Part shown: positions 7,371 to 17,201 of the stretch, piece after piece
Layout: each line of letters begins with the position of its first letter
Numbering within the stretch: position 1 is the first letter of the stretch
Assembly: GCF_030757795.1 (NCBI RefSeq)
Contig: NZ_JAUQWH010000050.1
Coordinates: forward strand, 1 to 50,962
From: Actinoplanes oryzae
Lineage (GTDB): Bacteria; Actinomycetota; Actinomycetes; Mycobacteriales; Micromonosporaceae
Direction of reading: 5' to 3'
Length of the DNA: 50,962 nt
The notes under the pieces: model-generated
Databases searched by the model: none
Told to the model about the DNA's origin: nothing
What the model saw: the letters and a program-made list of their open reading frames with translations, nothing else
Translations under genes and position numbers: made by a program

Positions 7371-8506
7371 TTCGCGGCGTCGCTCGGGTTGCCGGCGCCC
7401 TGCTTGGCCGCCTCGAGGGACTTGCGCACGTCCTCGAGCAGCTCGGCCCAGCTGGCCTCGAACTTCTCGACGCCCTCGTCCTCGAGCACCTTGAACACGT
7501 CGGTCAGGTCGACACCGGCCGCGGCCACGTCGTCCATGACCTTCTGCGCGGTGGCGTAGGACCCGGTCACCGTGTCGCCGCGGGTGTCGCCGTGGTCCTC
7601 GTACGCCTTGATGACCGACTCCGGCATGGTGTTGACCGTGCCGGGGGCGATGAGCTCCTCGACGTAGATGGTGTCCTTGTAGTCGGGGTTCTTGGTCCCC
7701 GTGGACGCCCACAGCGGCCGCTGCGGCTTGGCGCCCGCGGCCTCGAGGGCCTTCCAGCGGTCGGAGGAGAACTTCTCCTCGTACGCCTGGTAGGCGAGCT
7801 GCGCGTTCGCGACGGCGGCCTTGCCCTTGAGCGCCTTGGCCTCGTCCGAGCCGATCTTGTCGAGCCGCTTGTCGATCTCGGTGTCCACGCGGGAGACGAA
7901 GAACGACGCGACCGAGCCGATCTTGGACAGGTCGTGACCGTTGGCCTTGGCCTGCTCGATGCCCGCGAAGAACGCGTCCATGACGGCCTTGTAGCGCTCG
8001 AGCGAGAAGATCAGCGTCACGTTGACGCTGATGCCGTGCGCCAGCGTCTCGGTGATCGCCGGCAGGCCCGCCTCGGTGGCCGGGATCTTGATGTAGAGGT
8101 TCTCGCGGTTGACGAGCCACCACAGCGTGCGGGCCTCGGCGGCGGTCTTCGCCGTCAGGTGCGCGCTGCGCGGGTCGACCTCGATGGAGACCCGGCCGTC
8201 GACGCCGCCGGTCGCGTCGTACTGCGGCTTGAGGACGTCGGCCGCCCAGCGCACGTCGTACGAGGTCAGGAGGCGGATGGCCTCCTCGACCGTGACGTCC
8301 TGCGCGGCGAGGTCCTTGAGCTGCTCGTCGTACGCGGTGGCGTCCGCGAGCGCCTTCGCGAAGATGCTCGGGTTGGTGGTCACGCCGGCCACGTGCTGCT
8401 CGTCGAGCATCTTGGCGAGCGAGCCGGTCTGGAGCCGGACGCGAGAGAGGTCGTCGAGCCACACCGCCACACCCTGGGCGGAAAGCTCTGCCAGCCTGTC
8501 AGTCAT
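7367..8506 (-). CDS. tal: Transaldolase
   Basis: 379 residues, the long actinobacterial transaldolase form. It transfers a dihydroxyacetone unit between sedoheptulose 7-phosphate and glyceraldehyde 3-phosphate. Signature 1 is [15 protein letters not shown] and the Schiff-base lysine lies in [30 protein letters not shown] and [15 protein letters not shown] follow in the usual order. The ATG at 8506 has AGGGAG about 9 nt upstream. It sits 63 bp after tkt, and its stop overlaps the start of the PGI-like gene. Confidence 0.97.
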   Translation of the reverse strand: MTDRLAELSAQGVAVWLDDLSRVRLQTGSLAKMLDEQHVAGVTTNPSIFAKALADATAYDEQLKDLAAQDVTVEEAIRLLTSYDVRWAADVLKPQYDATGGVDGRVSIEVDPRSAHLTAKTAAEARTLWWLVNRENLYIKIPATEAGLPAITETLAHGISVNVTLIFSLERYKAVMDAFFAGIEQAKANGHDLSKIGSVASFFVSRVDTEIDKRLDKIGSDEAKALKGKAAVANAQLAYQAYEEKFSSDRWKALEAAGAKPQRPLWASTGTKNPDYKDTIYVEELIAPGTVNTMPESVIKAYEDHGDTRGDTVTGSYATAQKVMDDVAAAGVDLTDVFKVLEDEGVEKFEASWAELLEDVRKSLEAAKQGAGNPSDAAK

Positions 8507-8569
8507 TTCTAACTACTCCCTCTATCGAGGTTACTTGGGCTTGAAGTGCGGCGAAGCCGCCTGGGCGAC

Positions 8570-10717
8570 TCAGTTACCGGTCGTGTGACCGGTGATCTCG
8601 CCGACCTTGGCCAGGGCGGCGTTGGCCTTGGCCACCACGTTGTCCGCGGTGAACCCGAACTGCTCGAAGAGGATCTTCGCAGGCGCGCTGGCACCGTAGT
8701 GCTCGATGCTGACGGCCTCGCCGGCCTCACCGAGGATGCGGTCCCAGCTCATCCGGATGCCGGCCTCGACCGAGACACGAGCCTTCACGCCGCGGGGGAG
8801 GACCGACTGCTGGTACGCGGTGTCCTGCTCGTAGAACCACTCGAGGCACGGCATCGATACCACGCGGGTCGGCGTGCCCTCGGCCTCGAGGCGCTCCTGC
8901 GCGGTGAGGGCGATCTGCACCTCGGAACCGGTGGCGATGAGGATCACCTTCGGCTCGCCGCCCTGCGCCTCGGACAGCACGTAACCGCCCTTGAGGGTGC
9001 CCTCGGCCGACGCGTACTTGGTGCGGTCGATCGTGGGGAGGTTCTGCCGGGAGAGCGCGAGCGCGGTCGGCCGGTCGTTGTGCTCCAGGGCACCGCGCCA
9101 GGCCCAGGCGGTCTCGTTGGCGTCGGCCGGGCGGACCACGTCGAGGCCGACGATCGCGCGCAGCGCGGTCAGCGTCTCGATCGGCTGGTGGGTCGGGCCG
9201 TCCTCGCCGAGGCCGATCGAGTCGTGCGTCCACACGTAGACGACCGGGAGCTTCATCAGCGCGGACAGGCGGACGGCGCCGCGCATGTAGTCGCTGAAGA
9301 CCAGGAAGGTGCCGCCGTACGGCCGGGTGGCGCCGTGGGCCGTGATGCCGTTGAGGATCGAGCCCATGCCGTGCTCGCGGATGCCGAAGTGCAGCGTGCG
9401 GCCGTACTCGTGGCCGGGGAAGGCCTTCGTCGCGTACTCGGCCGGGATGAAGGACGGCTCGCCCTTCATCGTGGTGTTGTTGCTCTCCGCGAGGTCGGCG
9501 GAGCCGCCCCAGAGCTCGGGGAGCACCGGCGCGAGCGCGTCGAGGACCTTGCCGGAGGCGGCGCGGGTCGCGATGCCCTTGGCGTCGGCCTCGAAGACCG
9601 GCAGCGCCTCGGTCCAGCCCTCGGGCAGCTGGTGGGCGGCGAGGCGGTCGTGCAGCTTCTTGCCCTCGGGGTTGGCGGCGGCCCAGGCCTCGAACGCCTT
9701 GTCCCACTCGGCGCGGGCGGCGCGGCCCCGGTCGACGACCGTGCGCACGTGGGCGAGCACGTCCTCGTCGACCTGGAAGGTCTTCTCGGTGTCGAAGCCG
9801 AGGATCTCCTTGGTGGCCTTGACCTCGTCGGCGCCCAGCGCGGAGCCGTGGATCTTACCGGTGTTCTGCTTGTTGGGGGCCGGGTAGCCGATGATCGTGC
9901 GCAGCACGATGAACGACGGCTTGTCGGTGACGGCCTTGGCCTCCTGGATCGCGGTCCAGAGCGCCTCGACGTCCTCGGCGTAGTCGCCCTTCTCCGGGTC
10001 GCCCTTGCGCCAGTCGACGGTCTGGACGTGCCAGCCGTACGCCGCGTAGCGCGCGCCGACGTCCTCGTTCTTGGCGATCCGGGTGTCGTCCTCGATGGAG
10101 ATCTCGTTGTCGTCGTAGATCACCGTGAGGTTGCCGAGCTTCTGCACGCCGGCGACGGCGCTCGACTCGTGGCTGACGCCCTCCTCGATGTCGCCGTCCG
10201 AGCAGATCGCGTAGATCTGGTGGTCGAAGATCGACTCGCCCTCGGCCTGCGGGTCGAAGAGGCCACGCTCGCGGCGGGCGGCCATGGCGAAGCCGACCGC
10301 GTTGCCGATGCCCTGACCCAGCGGGCCGGTGGTGATCTCCACGCCGGGGGTGTGCCCGTACTCCGGGTGACCGGGGGTCAGCGAGTCCCACTGGCGCAGC
10401 GAGGCCAGGTCGTCCAGCTGCAGGCCGAAGCCGTTGAGGTAGAGCTGGATGTAGAGGGTGAGGCTGGAGTGACCCGCGGAGAGCACGAAGCGGTCGCGGC
10501 CGGACCACTGCGGGTCGGTCGGGTCATGCCGCATCACCCGGTTGAACAGCAGGTATGCGGCGGGGGCCAGGCTCATCGCGGTGCCGGGGTGGCCGTTGCC
10601 GGCCTTCTCCACGGCATCCATGGCGAGGACCCGCACCGTGTCGACCGCCTTGCGGTCGAGGTCGGACCAGTTCAGTTCGTTGGCAGCCACGTCGGTTGTG
10701 CTCCTCGGGGCAATCAT
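8570..10717 (-). CDS. tkt: Transketolase
   Basis: 715 residues; a thiamine-diphosphate enzyme that moves two-carbon ketol units in the non-oxidative pentose phosphate pathway. Seen in order: KAGNGHPGTAMSLAPAAYLLF, the ThDP motif ICSDGDIEEGVSHE, TVIYDDNEISIEDDT, then the pyrimidine-domain segment THDSIGLGEDGPTHQPIE and a C-terminal domain. The ATG at 10717 (MIAPRSTTDVAANELNW) is chosen because the family starts near here; a longer frame reaches into the divergent ctaB region without homology. It heads the minus-strand operon. Confidence 0.96.
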   Translation of the reverse strand: MIAPRSTTDVAANELNWSDLDRKAVDTVRVLAMDAVEKAGNGHPGTAMSLAPAAYLLFNRVMRHDPTDPQWSGRDRFVLSAGHSSLTLYIQLYLNGFGLQLDDLASLRQWDSLTPGHPEYGHTPGVEITTGPLGQGIGNAVGFAMAARRERGLFDPQAEGESIFDHQIYAICSDGDIEEGVSHESSAVAGVQKLGNLTVIYDDNEISIEDDTRIAKNEDVGARYAAYGWHVQTVDWRKGDPEKGDYAEDVEALWTAIQEAKAVTDKPSFIVLRTIIGYPAPNKQNTGKIHGSALGADEVKATKEILGFDTEKTFQVDEDVLAHVRTVVDRGRAARAEWDKAFEAWAAANPEGKKLHDRLAAHQLPEGWTEALPVFEADAKGIATRAASGKVLDALAPVLPELWGGSADLAESNNTTMKGEPSFIPAEYATKAFPGHEYGRTLHFGIREHGMGSILNGITAHGATRPYGGTFLVFSDYMRGAVRLSALMKLPVVYVWTHDSIGLGEDGPTHQPIETLTALRAIVGLDVVRPADANETAWAWRGALEHNDRPTALALSRQNLPTIDRTKYASAEGTLKGGYVLSEAQGGEPKVILIATGSEVQIALTAQERLEAEGTPTRVVSMPCLEWFYEQDTAYQQSVLPRGVKARVSVEAGIRMSWDRILGEAGEAVSIEHYGASAPAKILFEQFGFTADNVVAKANAALAKVGEITGHTTGN

Positions 10718-10722
10718 GTCGG

Positions 10723-10736
10723 AACCCTTTTGGGTT
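10723..10736. promoter_or_regulatory. Short inverted repeat upstream of tkt
   Basis: aaccc-tttt-gggtt sits 5 nt before the tkt ATG, in the 228-bp divergent tkt/ctaB spacer. It could be an operator half or a small leader hairpin. A TAGGGT box (minus strand, 10738-10743) just beyond it may be the tkt -10, although no good -35 was seen. Confidence 0.25.
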
Positions 10737-10945
10737 GACCCTATCCATTCGGCGTAAACCCTCGTCGGGGGATACGTGCAGGCCCATACGCTGAGAGCGG
10801 ACATGCTGCTGTGCCGCCCCGCACCCCGGCCGGGCCGGTCGAGGGCCTGCTCAGGCTGCGCGTAGTCTGTCCCACTGTGCCGACCGGTGTCTGCCGGCAA
10901 CGGTTGACGAACCAGGCCCTCGCCGATGCCGGAAGGTGGCTGTCC

Positions 10946-11908
10946 GTGAGCATGATCACCGAGCGACTCGCCAAGGGGCGGGCGCCGGAGGCGGGGGAGG
11001 CGGAGCCGCAGGCCCCGGCGAGCCCCCGTGCCCGGCGCGATCCCCGAGCTGTTCTCGCGGCGTACGTCTCGCTGACCAAGCCGCAGATCGTCGAGCTGCT
11101 CCTGGTCACCACGATCCCCGCGATGATGTTCGCGGCCGGCGGGTGGCCCGACCTCGCTCTGATGGCGGTCGTCCTGGTCGGCGGCGCGCTCGCCGCGGGC
11201 GCGGCCAGCACCTTCAACTGCTACATCGACCGCGACATCGACAAGATCATGCGGCGCACCAAGCGCCGGCCGCTGGCGACCCACTTCGTCACGCCGCGCG
11301 CGGTGCTGATCTTCGGCTCCGTCCTCACGGTGGTGTCCCTGGCGCTCATGGCCGCCTTCACGAACTGGCTGGCCACGGCGCTGACGGCGGCGTCGATCGT
11401 CTACTACGACGTGATCTACACCATGTGGCTCAAGCGGCGCACGTCACAGAACACCTTCTGGGGTGGCATCTGCGGCGCGGCGCCGGTGCTCATCGCCTGG
11501 GCCGCCGTCACCGGCACCGTGGGGCCGATCGCGTGGGCGCTCTTCGCGGTCGTCTTCTTCTGGCAGATGCCGCACTTCTACCCGCTCGCCATCAAGTACA
11601 AGGACGACTACGCCCGGGCCGGCATCCCGATGCTGCCCGTGGTGCGCTCGGCCGCCCGGGTCAACACCGAGATCCTGCTCTTCACCGTCCTCACGGTGGT
11701 GTCCTCGCTGGTCGCCTGGCCGCTGGGCCTGGGCTGGATCTACGGCGTCACGGCGGCCGTGGCGGGCGCGCTCTTCCTGCTCGAGGCGGTCCGGCTGGTC
11801 GTCCGGTCGCGCCGGGGCGAGCCGCTGAAGGCGATGCGGCTGTTCCACTGGTCCATCACGTACCTGACGGTGCTGTTCATCGCGGTCGCGGTCGACGCGC
11901 TGATCTGA
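10946..11908 (+). CDS. ctaB: Protoheme IX farnesyltransferase (heme O synthase)
   Basis: 320 residues. A polytopic membrane prenyltransferase that adds farnesyl to heme b to give heme O, the precursor of heme A for cytochrome c oxidase. The UbiA-family first Asp-rich motif is intact ([20 protein letters not shown]) and the second conserved loop is [17 protein letters not shown]. About eight or nine hydrophobic segments follow. The GTG at 10946 is preferred because ggaagg lies 9 nt upstream; an ATG at 10952 is an alternative. It is divergent from tkt, and ctaA lies 0.9 kb away on the other strand, so the heme A pathway genes are clustered. Confidence 0.93.
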   Translation: MSMITERLAKGRAPEAGEAEPQAPASPRARRDPRAVLAAYVSLTKPQIVELLLVTTIPAMMFAAGGWPDLALMAVVLVGGALAAGAASTFNCYIDRDIDKIMRRTKRRPLATHFVTPRAVLIFGSVLTVVSLALMAAFTNWLATALTAASIVYYDVIYTMWLKRRTSQNTFWGGICGAAPVLIAWAAVTGTVGPIAWALFAVVFFWQMPHFYPLAIKYKDDYARAGIPMLPVVRSAARVNTEILLFTVLTVVSSLVAWPLGLGWIYGVTAAVAGALFLLEAVRLVVRSRRGEPLKAMRLFHWSITYLTVLFIAVAVDALI

Positions 11909-11924
11909 TCTCCCGCCCGTCCGA

Positions 11925-11953
11925 GCCCGCCGGCCTTCGCCGGCGGGCCTTTT
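11925..11953 (+). terminator. Rho-independent terminator of ctaB
   Basis: gcccgccggc (11925-11934), loop cttc, gccggcgggc (11939-11948), then cttttc. A perfect 10-bp stem with a stable tetraloop and a short T-run, 17 nt after the ctaB stop. Confidence 0.9.
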
Positions 11954-11962
11954 CGTCATTCG

Positions 11963-12294
11963 CGAAACAGTTTCGGTGTGCGTCTCGTCATACGGGAAGT
12001 GGGCCCCTGGCCCCGTGGGGTCCGTTTCGGATCTTCGCCACGGGGGACCACAGTGGAATGTGACGCGGCGGACGGAGTCGCATTCAGTGACGACATTGTC
12101 CGGTCGTCGCACATACTGCCCGTTACCGCACTCGGCAAGGTGACGCAGCGTCATCCTTTCGGCGGAAACCGGGGGCGACGGCCATACCGGGCATATCGGG
12201 GTGAACCAATGCTGCCTTCCGGTAAACCCGCTGGTAATTGGCATCACAAAAAGGGCCGGACAGTACTTGCCGTCGGCGAATACGTGCCTACGCT
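11963..12294 (+). promoter_or_regulatory. Intergenic region with a promoter for the 98-residue gene
   Basis: About 390 bp without a convincing gene. A small palindrome cgaaac-a-gtttcg lies at 11963-11975. The 3' end holds TTGCCG (12267-12272), a 16-bp spacer and TACGCT (12289-12294), which puts the transcription start on or next to the ATG at 12302. No RBS is present. Confidence 0.45.
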
Positions 12295-12301
12295 GCCCCT
12301 C

Positions 12302-12598
12302 ATGGCAGAAGGTTCCGATACGACACTGACCGCGGAGATCAAGTCTTTCGCCGCGGGGCACGGCGGCGCCAAGGCGGTCATCGAATACGTCGGGAAGCGC
12401 GGCGCCCGGATCGTTTTGGTCGGTCAGGACGGCGAGTGGACCGATCAGTTCGCGCCGCAGGGCACCGACGCGGCCCGCAAGGCGTGCGCCACGGCGGGCG
12501 TCGAGGTGGAGAACGAGTGGGAGCGCGAGCTCATGGAGCAGATGCGGCCGAGCAACGACCTGTGGCGGTCGATGTCGCGCCGCACGATGGCGCGCTGA
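12302..12598 (+). CDS. Conserved small actinobacterial protein of unknown function
   Basis: 98 residues, mixed alpha/beta, no signal peptide or membrane segment. It has a strand-like core (GARIVLVGQDGEWTDQFAP) and an acidic/basic C-terminal helix (VENEWERELMEQM ... SRRTMAR). I recognise no enzymatic motif. The ATG at 12302 is chosen over longer in-frame starts because a promoter-like -35/-10 pair ends 7 nt before it and the residues upstream look non-coding; the mRNA is probably leaderless. It sits between ctaB and ctaA, but a role in heme A synthesis is only a positional guess. Confidence 0.7.
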   Translation: MAEGSDTTLTAEIKSFAAGHGGAKAVIEYVGKRGARIVLVGQDGEWTDQFAPQGTDAARKACATAGVEVENEWERELMEQMRPSNDLWRSMSRRTMAR

Positions 12599-12619
12599 GC
12601 GTCCGCGGGGCTGTCCGGT

Positions 12620-12638
12620 CCCGCCTTCGCGGGGTTTT
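12620..12638 (+). terminator. Terminator of the 98-residue gene
   Basis: cccgc-cttc-gcggg followed by gtttt, 21 nt after the stop codon. Confidence 0.7.
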
Positions 12639-12668
12639 CCCGTCTCCTTGAGCGGTCCCTTTTTCGCG

Positions 12669-12692
12669 GCGGCCCGGCCTCACCCGGGCCGC
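12669..12692. terminator. Second stem-loop in the convergent spacer before ctaA
   Basis: gcggcccgg (12669-12677), loop cctcac, ccgggccgc (12684-12692), then ttctcctt on the plus strand. It is between convergent genes and may act in either direction. Confidence 0.55.
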
Positions 12693-12797
12693 TTCTCCTT
12701 GTCCGGGGTGGGCTCCTCGTCCGCCGAGGCGGCGTCCGCGCGCTCCGCAGGCCGGCCCCGTGTCCGCTCACCGGGGGGTTTCGGGCCGGCGAACAGC

Positions 12798-13751
12798 TCA
12801 GACGGCGGCGGGCTCGGGGGCCGGGGCCTGCTGGGGCGCCGGGGTGGCCGACATCGGGGCCGGGCGGTCGCGCAGCTTCCACAGGACGTTGAGCGTGCCG
12901 ACCCAGACCAGGCAGGCGCCGAGCATGTGGAAGCCGACCAGGATCACCGGCAGGTGCGTGAAGTACTGCACGAAGCCGATCAGGCCCTGCGCCAGCTCGA
13001 TGCCGACGAAGAGCGCGGCCGCGCGGACGGCGGGAGCCGGCGCGCCCACCGCGCGCAGGGCGAACCACAGGGCGACCGACAGGCCGATCAGCAGGAACAC
13101 CAGGTCGGCGTGGGCCTGGGAGATGGTGGCCGGGTCGAGGCCGTTGCGCTTGGCGTCGGCGTCGCCCGCGTGCGGGCCGCTGCCCGTGACGATCACGCCG
13201 ACCACGATGACCGCGGCGCTGACCAGGGCGGTGAGGGCGGCCAGGTGGCGCAGGGGCGGGGCGACCAGGTGCCGGACCGGGGCGTCGCCCTCCTTGGTGC
13301 GCTGCCAGAGCGCCCAGGTGGCGGTGATCAGGGCCATGGAGAGCAGGAAGTGCAGGCCGACGACCCACGGGTTGAGGTCGGTGAGCACCGTGATGCCGCC
13401 GATGACGCCCTGACCCGGGATGCCGAGGCCGGCCAGCAGCGCCAGCACGACCAGCGACCGGCGGCGCGGCTTGTGCAGCAGGGCGGCGACGAAGGCCGAC
13501 AGCGCGATCAGGCCGAGGACGATGCCGAGCAGCCGGTTGCCGAACTCGATGACGCCGTGGACGCCCATCTCCTGGGTCGTGGTGTAGGACTCGTCGGTGC
13601 ACTTGGGCCACGTGGGGCACCCCAGGCCCGAGCTGGTCAGGCGGACCGCCGCACCGGTGACGACCAGCGCGATGTTGGCGATCAGGGACGCGAGGGCCAG
13701 GGGGCGTACGAGGGTGTTCCTGCTCACCCCGGGGATGCTACGCCCGGTCAC
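12798..13751 (-). CDS. ctaA: Heme A synthase
   Basis: 317 residues, eight hydrophobic segments in two related four-helix halves. It oxidises the C8 methyl of heme O to the formyl of heme A. Conserved sites include the loop Cys pair LGCPTWPKC, HGVIEFGNRLLG (His and the essential Glu), GLHFLLSM, QAHADLVFLL and GFHMLGA (heme-ligating His). The GTG at 13751 is chosen because AGGAG lies 8 nt upstream; a GTG at 13727 has no RBS. It is divergent from sufR with a 92-bp spacer. The Ala/Pro-rich last 20 residues are not conserved. Confidence 0.92.
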   Translation of the reverse strand: MTGRSIPGVSRNTLVRPLALASLIANIALVVTGAAVRLTSSGLGCPTWPKCTDESYTTTQEMGVHGVIEFGNRLLGIVLGLIALSAFVAALLHKPRRRSLVVLALLAGLGIPGQGVIGGITVLTDLNPWVVGLHFLLSMALITATWALWQRTKEGDAPVRHLVAPPLRHLAALTALVSAAVIVVGVIVTGSGPHAGDADAKRNGLDPATISQAHADLVFLLIGLSVALWFALRAVGAPAPAVRAAALFVGIELAQGLIGFVQYFTHLPVILVGFHMLGACLVWVGTLNVLWKLRDRPAPMSATPAPQQAPAPEPAAV

Positions 13752-13807
13752 CTGCGCGTCTCCTGAGCACTCCGGAGGCCGGTGTCCCGGATCACCGGGG
13801 GGTCGGT

Positions 13808-13836
13808 TTGCAGCCGCGTCATGAAATACGTAACGT
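13808..13836 (+). promoter_or_regulatory. sufR promoter (TTGCAG-17-TAACGT)
   Basis: The -35 TTGCAG (13808-13813) and -10 TAACGT (13831-13836) have an ideal 17-bp spacer. Seven nt later is the GTG at 13844, so transcription should begin at the start codon itself. Confidence 0.7.
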
Positions 13837-13843
13837 TGGCGTA
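13827..13843. promoter_or_regulatory. Candidate SufR operator over the -10 box
   Basis: tacg (13827-13830) and cgta (13840-13843) flank a central aacgtt palindrome (13832-13837); the whole 17 bp covers the -10 and the start point. The position is right for autorepression by SufR. The exact motif is inferred. Confidence 0.4.
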
Positions 13844-14596
13844 GTGAAAAACCGGGTGACGATCGGGAGCACACGGGCGGCCGCACCGGTCGCCGGTCCC
13901 CGCACACCCGCCGCCGAGCCCAAGGGCTCCGACGGGCGCACCCGCGACCGGGTCGCCCACCTGCTGTTCGAGCGGGGCGGCGCGACCGCTGCCGAGCTCG
14001 GCGCGGAGCTGGGGCTCAGCCCCGCCGCGATCCGCAAGCACCTCGACGCGATGCTGGCCGACCAGCTCGTCGAGGTGCGCGAGACGCCCCCGCGCGGCCC
14101 GCGCGGCCGGGGCCGGCCCGCCAAGGCGTTCGTGCTGACCGCCGCGGCCCGGGAGGGCTTCCCGCACTTCTACGACGGCATCGCCACCGCGGCCCTGCGG
14201 TGGATCGCGGAGCACGGCGGCCCGGGTGCCGTCGACGCCTTCGCCACGGCCCAGGTCGCGGCCCTGGAGGAGCGCTGCCGGGCGGCGTTGCTCGAGGCCG
14301 GGGCCGACCCGCTGGCCAGGGCGGAGGCGCTCGCCGAGGCGCTCACCGCCGAGGGCTACGCTGCCAACGCGACCACGATCGCGTCCGGCGGGCAGCTGTG
14401 CCAGCACCACTGCCCGGTGGCCCACGTGGCCGCCGAGTTCCCGCAGCTGTGCGACGCCGAGACCGCGGTCATCTCGCGGCTCATCGGCACCCACGTGCAG
14501 CGACTCGCCACCATCGCGCACGGCGACCGGGTGTGCACCACGCACATCCCGGCACCGCACGCCCCTTTGGAAACCACGGTTAGGACGGACGGATAA
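13844..14596 (+). CDS. sufR: SufR, Fe-S cluster-binding repressor of the suf operon
   Basis: 250 residues. The N-terminal winged helix ([46 protein letters not shown]) is a DeoR/ArsR-like HTH. The C-terminal half carries the cluster ligands in [19 protein letters not shown] and RVCTTHIP (Cys about 186, 190, 203 and 231), the pattern of SufR repressors that sense Fe-S status. The GTG at 13844 is chosen because it lies 7 nt after a good -10 box; an upstream ATG at 13808 overlaps the -35. Its TAA shares one base with the sufB ATG, so the two are coupled. Confidence 0.9.
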   Translation: MKNRVTIGSTRAAAPVAGPRTPAAEPKGSDGRTRDRVAHLLFERGGATAAELGAELGLSPAAIRKHLDAMLADQLVEVRETPPRGPRGRGRPAKAFVLTAAAREGFPHFYDGIATAALRWIAEHGGPGAVDAFATAQVAALEERCRAALLEAGADPLARAEALAEALTAEGYAANATTIASGGQLCQHHCPVAHVAAEFPQLCDAETAVISRLIGTHVQRLATIAHGDRVCTTHIPAPHAPLETTVRTDG

Positions 14597-16017
14597 TGAC
14601 CGACCAGATCGTCACTCAGGAAGAGCACCTCGCCGCTCTTGGCAAGTACGAGTACGGCTGGGCCGACGCCGACGCCGCGGGCTCGATCGCGCAGCGCGGC
14701 CTGTCCGAGGACGTCGTCCGCAACATCTCCGCGCTCAAGAACGAGCCGCAGTGGATGCTCGACCTCCGCCTCAAGGGCCTGCGGCTGTTCGACCGCAAGC
14801 CCATGCCCAACTGGGGCGCCGACCTGACCGGCATCGACTTCCAGAACATCAAGTACTTCGTGCGCTCCACCGAGAAGCAGGCCGCCAGCTGGGAGGACCT
14901 GCCCTCCGACATCAAGGCGACCTACGACAAGCTGGGCATCCCCGAGGCGGAGAAGCAGCGCCTCGTGGCCGGCGTCGCCGCGCAGTACGAGTCGGAGGTC
15001 GTCTACCACAAGATCCGTGAGGACCTCGAGGAGCAGGGCGTCATCTTCCTCGACACCGACACGGCCCTGAAGGAGCACGAGGACATCTTCAAGGAGTACT
15101 TCGGCACCGTCATCCCGGTCGGCGACAACAAGTTCGCCGCGCTGAACACGTCGGTGTGGTCGGGTGGCTCCTTCATCTACGTGCCGAAGGGCGTGCACGT
15201 CGACATCCCGCTGCAGGCCTACTTCCGGATCAACACCGAGAACATGGGCCAGTTCGAGCGGACGCTGATCATCGCCGACGAGGGCAGCTACGTGCACTAC
15301 GTCGAGGGCTGCACCGCGCCGATCTACTCGTCGGACTCGCTGCACTCCGCGGTCGTCGAGATCGTCGTGAAGAAGAACGCCCGGGTGCGCTACACGACCA
15401 TCCAGAACTGGTCGAACAACGTCTACAACCTGGTCACCAAGCGCGCCACCTGCGAGGAGGGCGCGACCATGGAGTGGATCGACGGCAACATCGGCTCCAA
15501 GGTGACGATGAAGTACCCGGCGGTCTACATGACCGGCCAGCACGCCAAGGGCGAGGTGCTCTCCATCGCCATGGCCGGCGAGGGCCAGCACCAGGACTCG
15601 GGCGCCAAGATGGTGCACGCCGCGCCGCACACCTCCTCGACGATCGTCAGCAAGTCGATCGCCCGGGGCGGCGGCCGCACGTCGTACCGGGGCCTCGTGC
15701 AGGTGCTGGAGGGCTCGGCCCACAGCGCCAGCACGGTCAAGTGCGACGCGCTGCTGGTCGACACGATCTCGCGGTCGGACACCTACCCGTACGTCGACAT
15801 CCGCGAGGACGACGTCAACATGGGCCACGAGGCGACCGTGTCCAAGGTCAGCGAGGACCAGCTCTTCTACCTGATGAGCCGGGGCCTGACCGAGGACGAG
15901 GCCATGGCGATGATCGTGCGCGGCTTCATCGAGCCCATCGCCAAGGAGCTCCCGATGGAGTACGCCCTCGAGCTCAACCGCCTCATCGAGCTGCAGATGG
16001 AGGGTGCGGTCGGCTGA
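14596..16017 (+). CDS. sufB: Fe-S cluster scaffold subunit SufB
   Basis: 473 residues, full length. SufB with SufC and SufD forms the scaffold on which clusters are built. Conserved blocks include [39 protein letters not shown] (the functional Cys), [20 protein letters not shown] and the C-terminal [25 protein letters not shown]. There is no intein, unlike the mycobacterial homologue. It is the first structural gene of the operon. Confidence 0.97.
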   Translation: MTDQIVTQEEHLAALGKYEYGWADADAAGSIAQRGLSEDVVRNISALKNEPQWMLDLRLKGLRLFDRKPMPNWGADLTGIDFQNIKYFVRSTEKQAASWEDLPSDIKATYDKLGIPEAEKQRLVAGVAAQYESEVVYHKIREDLEEQGVIFLDTDTALKEHEDIFKEYFGTVIPVGDNKFAALNTSVWSGGSFIYVPKGVHVDIPLQAYFRINTENMGQFERTLIIADEGSYVHYVEGCTAPIYSSDSLHSAVVEIVVKKNARVRYTTIQNWSNNVYNLVTKRATCEEGATMEWIDGNIGSKVTMKYPAVYMTGQHAKGEVLSIAMAGEGQHQDSGAKMVHAAPHTSSTIVSKSIARGGGRTSYRGLVQVLEGSAHSASTVKCDALLVDTISRSDTYPYVDIREDDVNMGHEATVSKVSEDQLFYLMSRGLTEDEAMAMIVRGFIEPIAKELPMEYALELNRLIELQMEGAVG

Positions 16018-16063
16018 CCGCGCCTCCTCGACCACCGTCAAGCACGCCAAGAATTAGGACGAG

Positions 16064-17197
16064 ATGACTACCGAGGCCATGGCACCGCCCAGCACCAAGT
16101 CGCAGGTGCTGCGCTCCTTCGACGTCACCGACTTCCCGGCCGTCACCGGCCGGGAGGAGGAGTGGCGCTTCACCCCGATCAAGCAGCTGGGCTCGCTGAT
16201 CACGGCCACCTCCCTGACCGGCACGGCGCCCGGGTTCGCCCCCGGTGACCTGCCGGCGGGGGTCTCGGTGACGAGCGTCGACGCGGGCAAGGTCGAGGAC
16301 GTGCTCACCCCGTTCGACCGGATCAGCGCCCTGGCGTACTCCTCGGCGTCCGCCGTGACCCTGGTCGACGTGGCCGCGGAGACCGTGTCGGACACCCCGG
16401 CCGTGATCCGGGTCGTCGGGCAGGGCGGCGAGGCGGCCGCTGCCCGCACGTACGTGAAGGTCGGCAACTTCGCCAAGGTCACGATCGTGCTCGAGCAGGT
16501 CGGCACGGCGACGGTGGCGGACAACATCGAGGTCGTGCTCGGCGACAGCGCCCAGCTGACCTTCGTGACGCTCGCCGAGTGGGACGACGCGTCGGTGCAG
16601 GCGCAGCACATCAAGTTCCGGGTCGGCCGCGACTCGCGCGTCCAGCACGTGCAGGTCACGCTCGGCGGCGCGGTGGTCCGGCAGTTCACCAGCGTCGAAT
16701 ACGCGGGCCGCGGCGGCGACGCCGAGCTGTGGGGCCTCTACTTCGCGGACGCCGGCCAGCACCAGGAGCACCGCCAGCTGGTCGACCACTCGATCCCCGA
16801 CTGCCGCAGCTACGTGGGTTACCGCGGGGCGCTGCAGGGGGCGTCGGCGCACACGGTGTGGGTCGGTGACGTGCTCATCCGGGCCGAGGCGACCGGCACG
16901 GACACGTACGAGATCAATCGCAACCTGGTCCTGACCGACGGCGCGCGGGCCGACTCGGTGCCCAACCTCGAGATCGAGACCGGCGAGATCGTCGGCGCCG
17001 GGCACGCGAGCGCGACCGGCCGCTTCGACGAGGAGCAGCTGTTCTACCTGATGGCCCGCGGCATCCCGGAGCACGAGGCCCGCAAGCTGGTCGTGCGCGG
17101 CTTCTTCGCCGAGCTGATCAACAAGGTGCCGGTCGAGGAGCTGCGTGAGCGCCTCGGCGACGCCATCGAGGCCCGGCTCGCGAAGACCGGGGTCTGA
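16064..17197 (+). CDS. sufD: Fe-S cluster assembly protein SufD
   Basis: 377 residues. A SufB paralogue and partner in the SufBC2D complex, involved in iron entry. It has the N-terminal REEEWRFTPIKQL segment and the shared beta-helix core with GLYFADAGQHQEHRQLVDHSIPDCRS (conserved His) and HASATGRFDEEQLFYLMARGIPEHEA at the end. It follows sufB by 46 nt. An ATG at 16064 is preceded by aggacgag. Confidence 0.95.
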   Translation: MTTEAMAPPSTKSQVLRSFDVTDFPAVTGREEEWRFTPIKQLGSLITATSLTGTAPGFAPGDLPAGVSVTSVDAGKVEDVLTPFDRISALAYSSASAVTLVDVAAETVSDTPAVIRVVGQGGEAAAARTYVKVGNFAKVTIVLEQVGTATVADNIEVVLGDSAQLTFVTLAEWDDASVQAQHIKFRVGRDSRVQHVQVTLGGAVVRQFTSVEYAGRGGDAELWGLYFADAGQHQEHRQLVDHSIPDCRSYVGYRGALQGASAHTVWVGDVLIRAEATGTDTYEINRNLVLTDGARADSVPNLEIETGEIVGAGHASATGRFDEEQLFYLMARGIPEHEARKLVVRGFFAELINKVPVEELRERLGDAIEARLAKTGV

Positions 17198-17201
17198 TCC
17201 C

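Noticed and set aside
7371..8462. N-terminal extension that would fuse the PGI-like protein to a 360-residue upstream part
   Set aside because: The extension is an out-of-frame reading of tal, and a GTGA-coupled start at 7370 is available.
8546..10738. 730-residue plus-strand open frame opposite tkt
   Set aside because: Antisense of an unmistakable transketolase in very GC-rich DNA; no RBS or domain.
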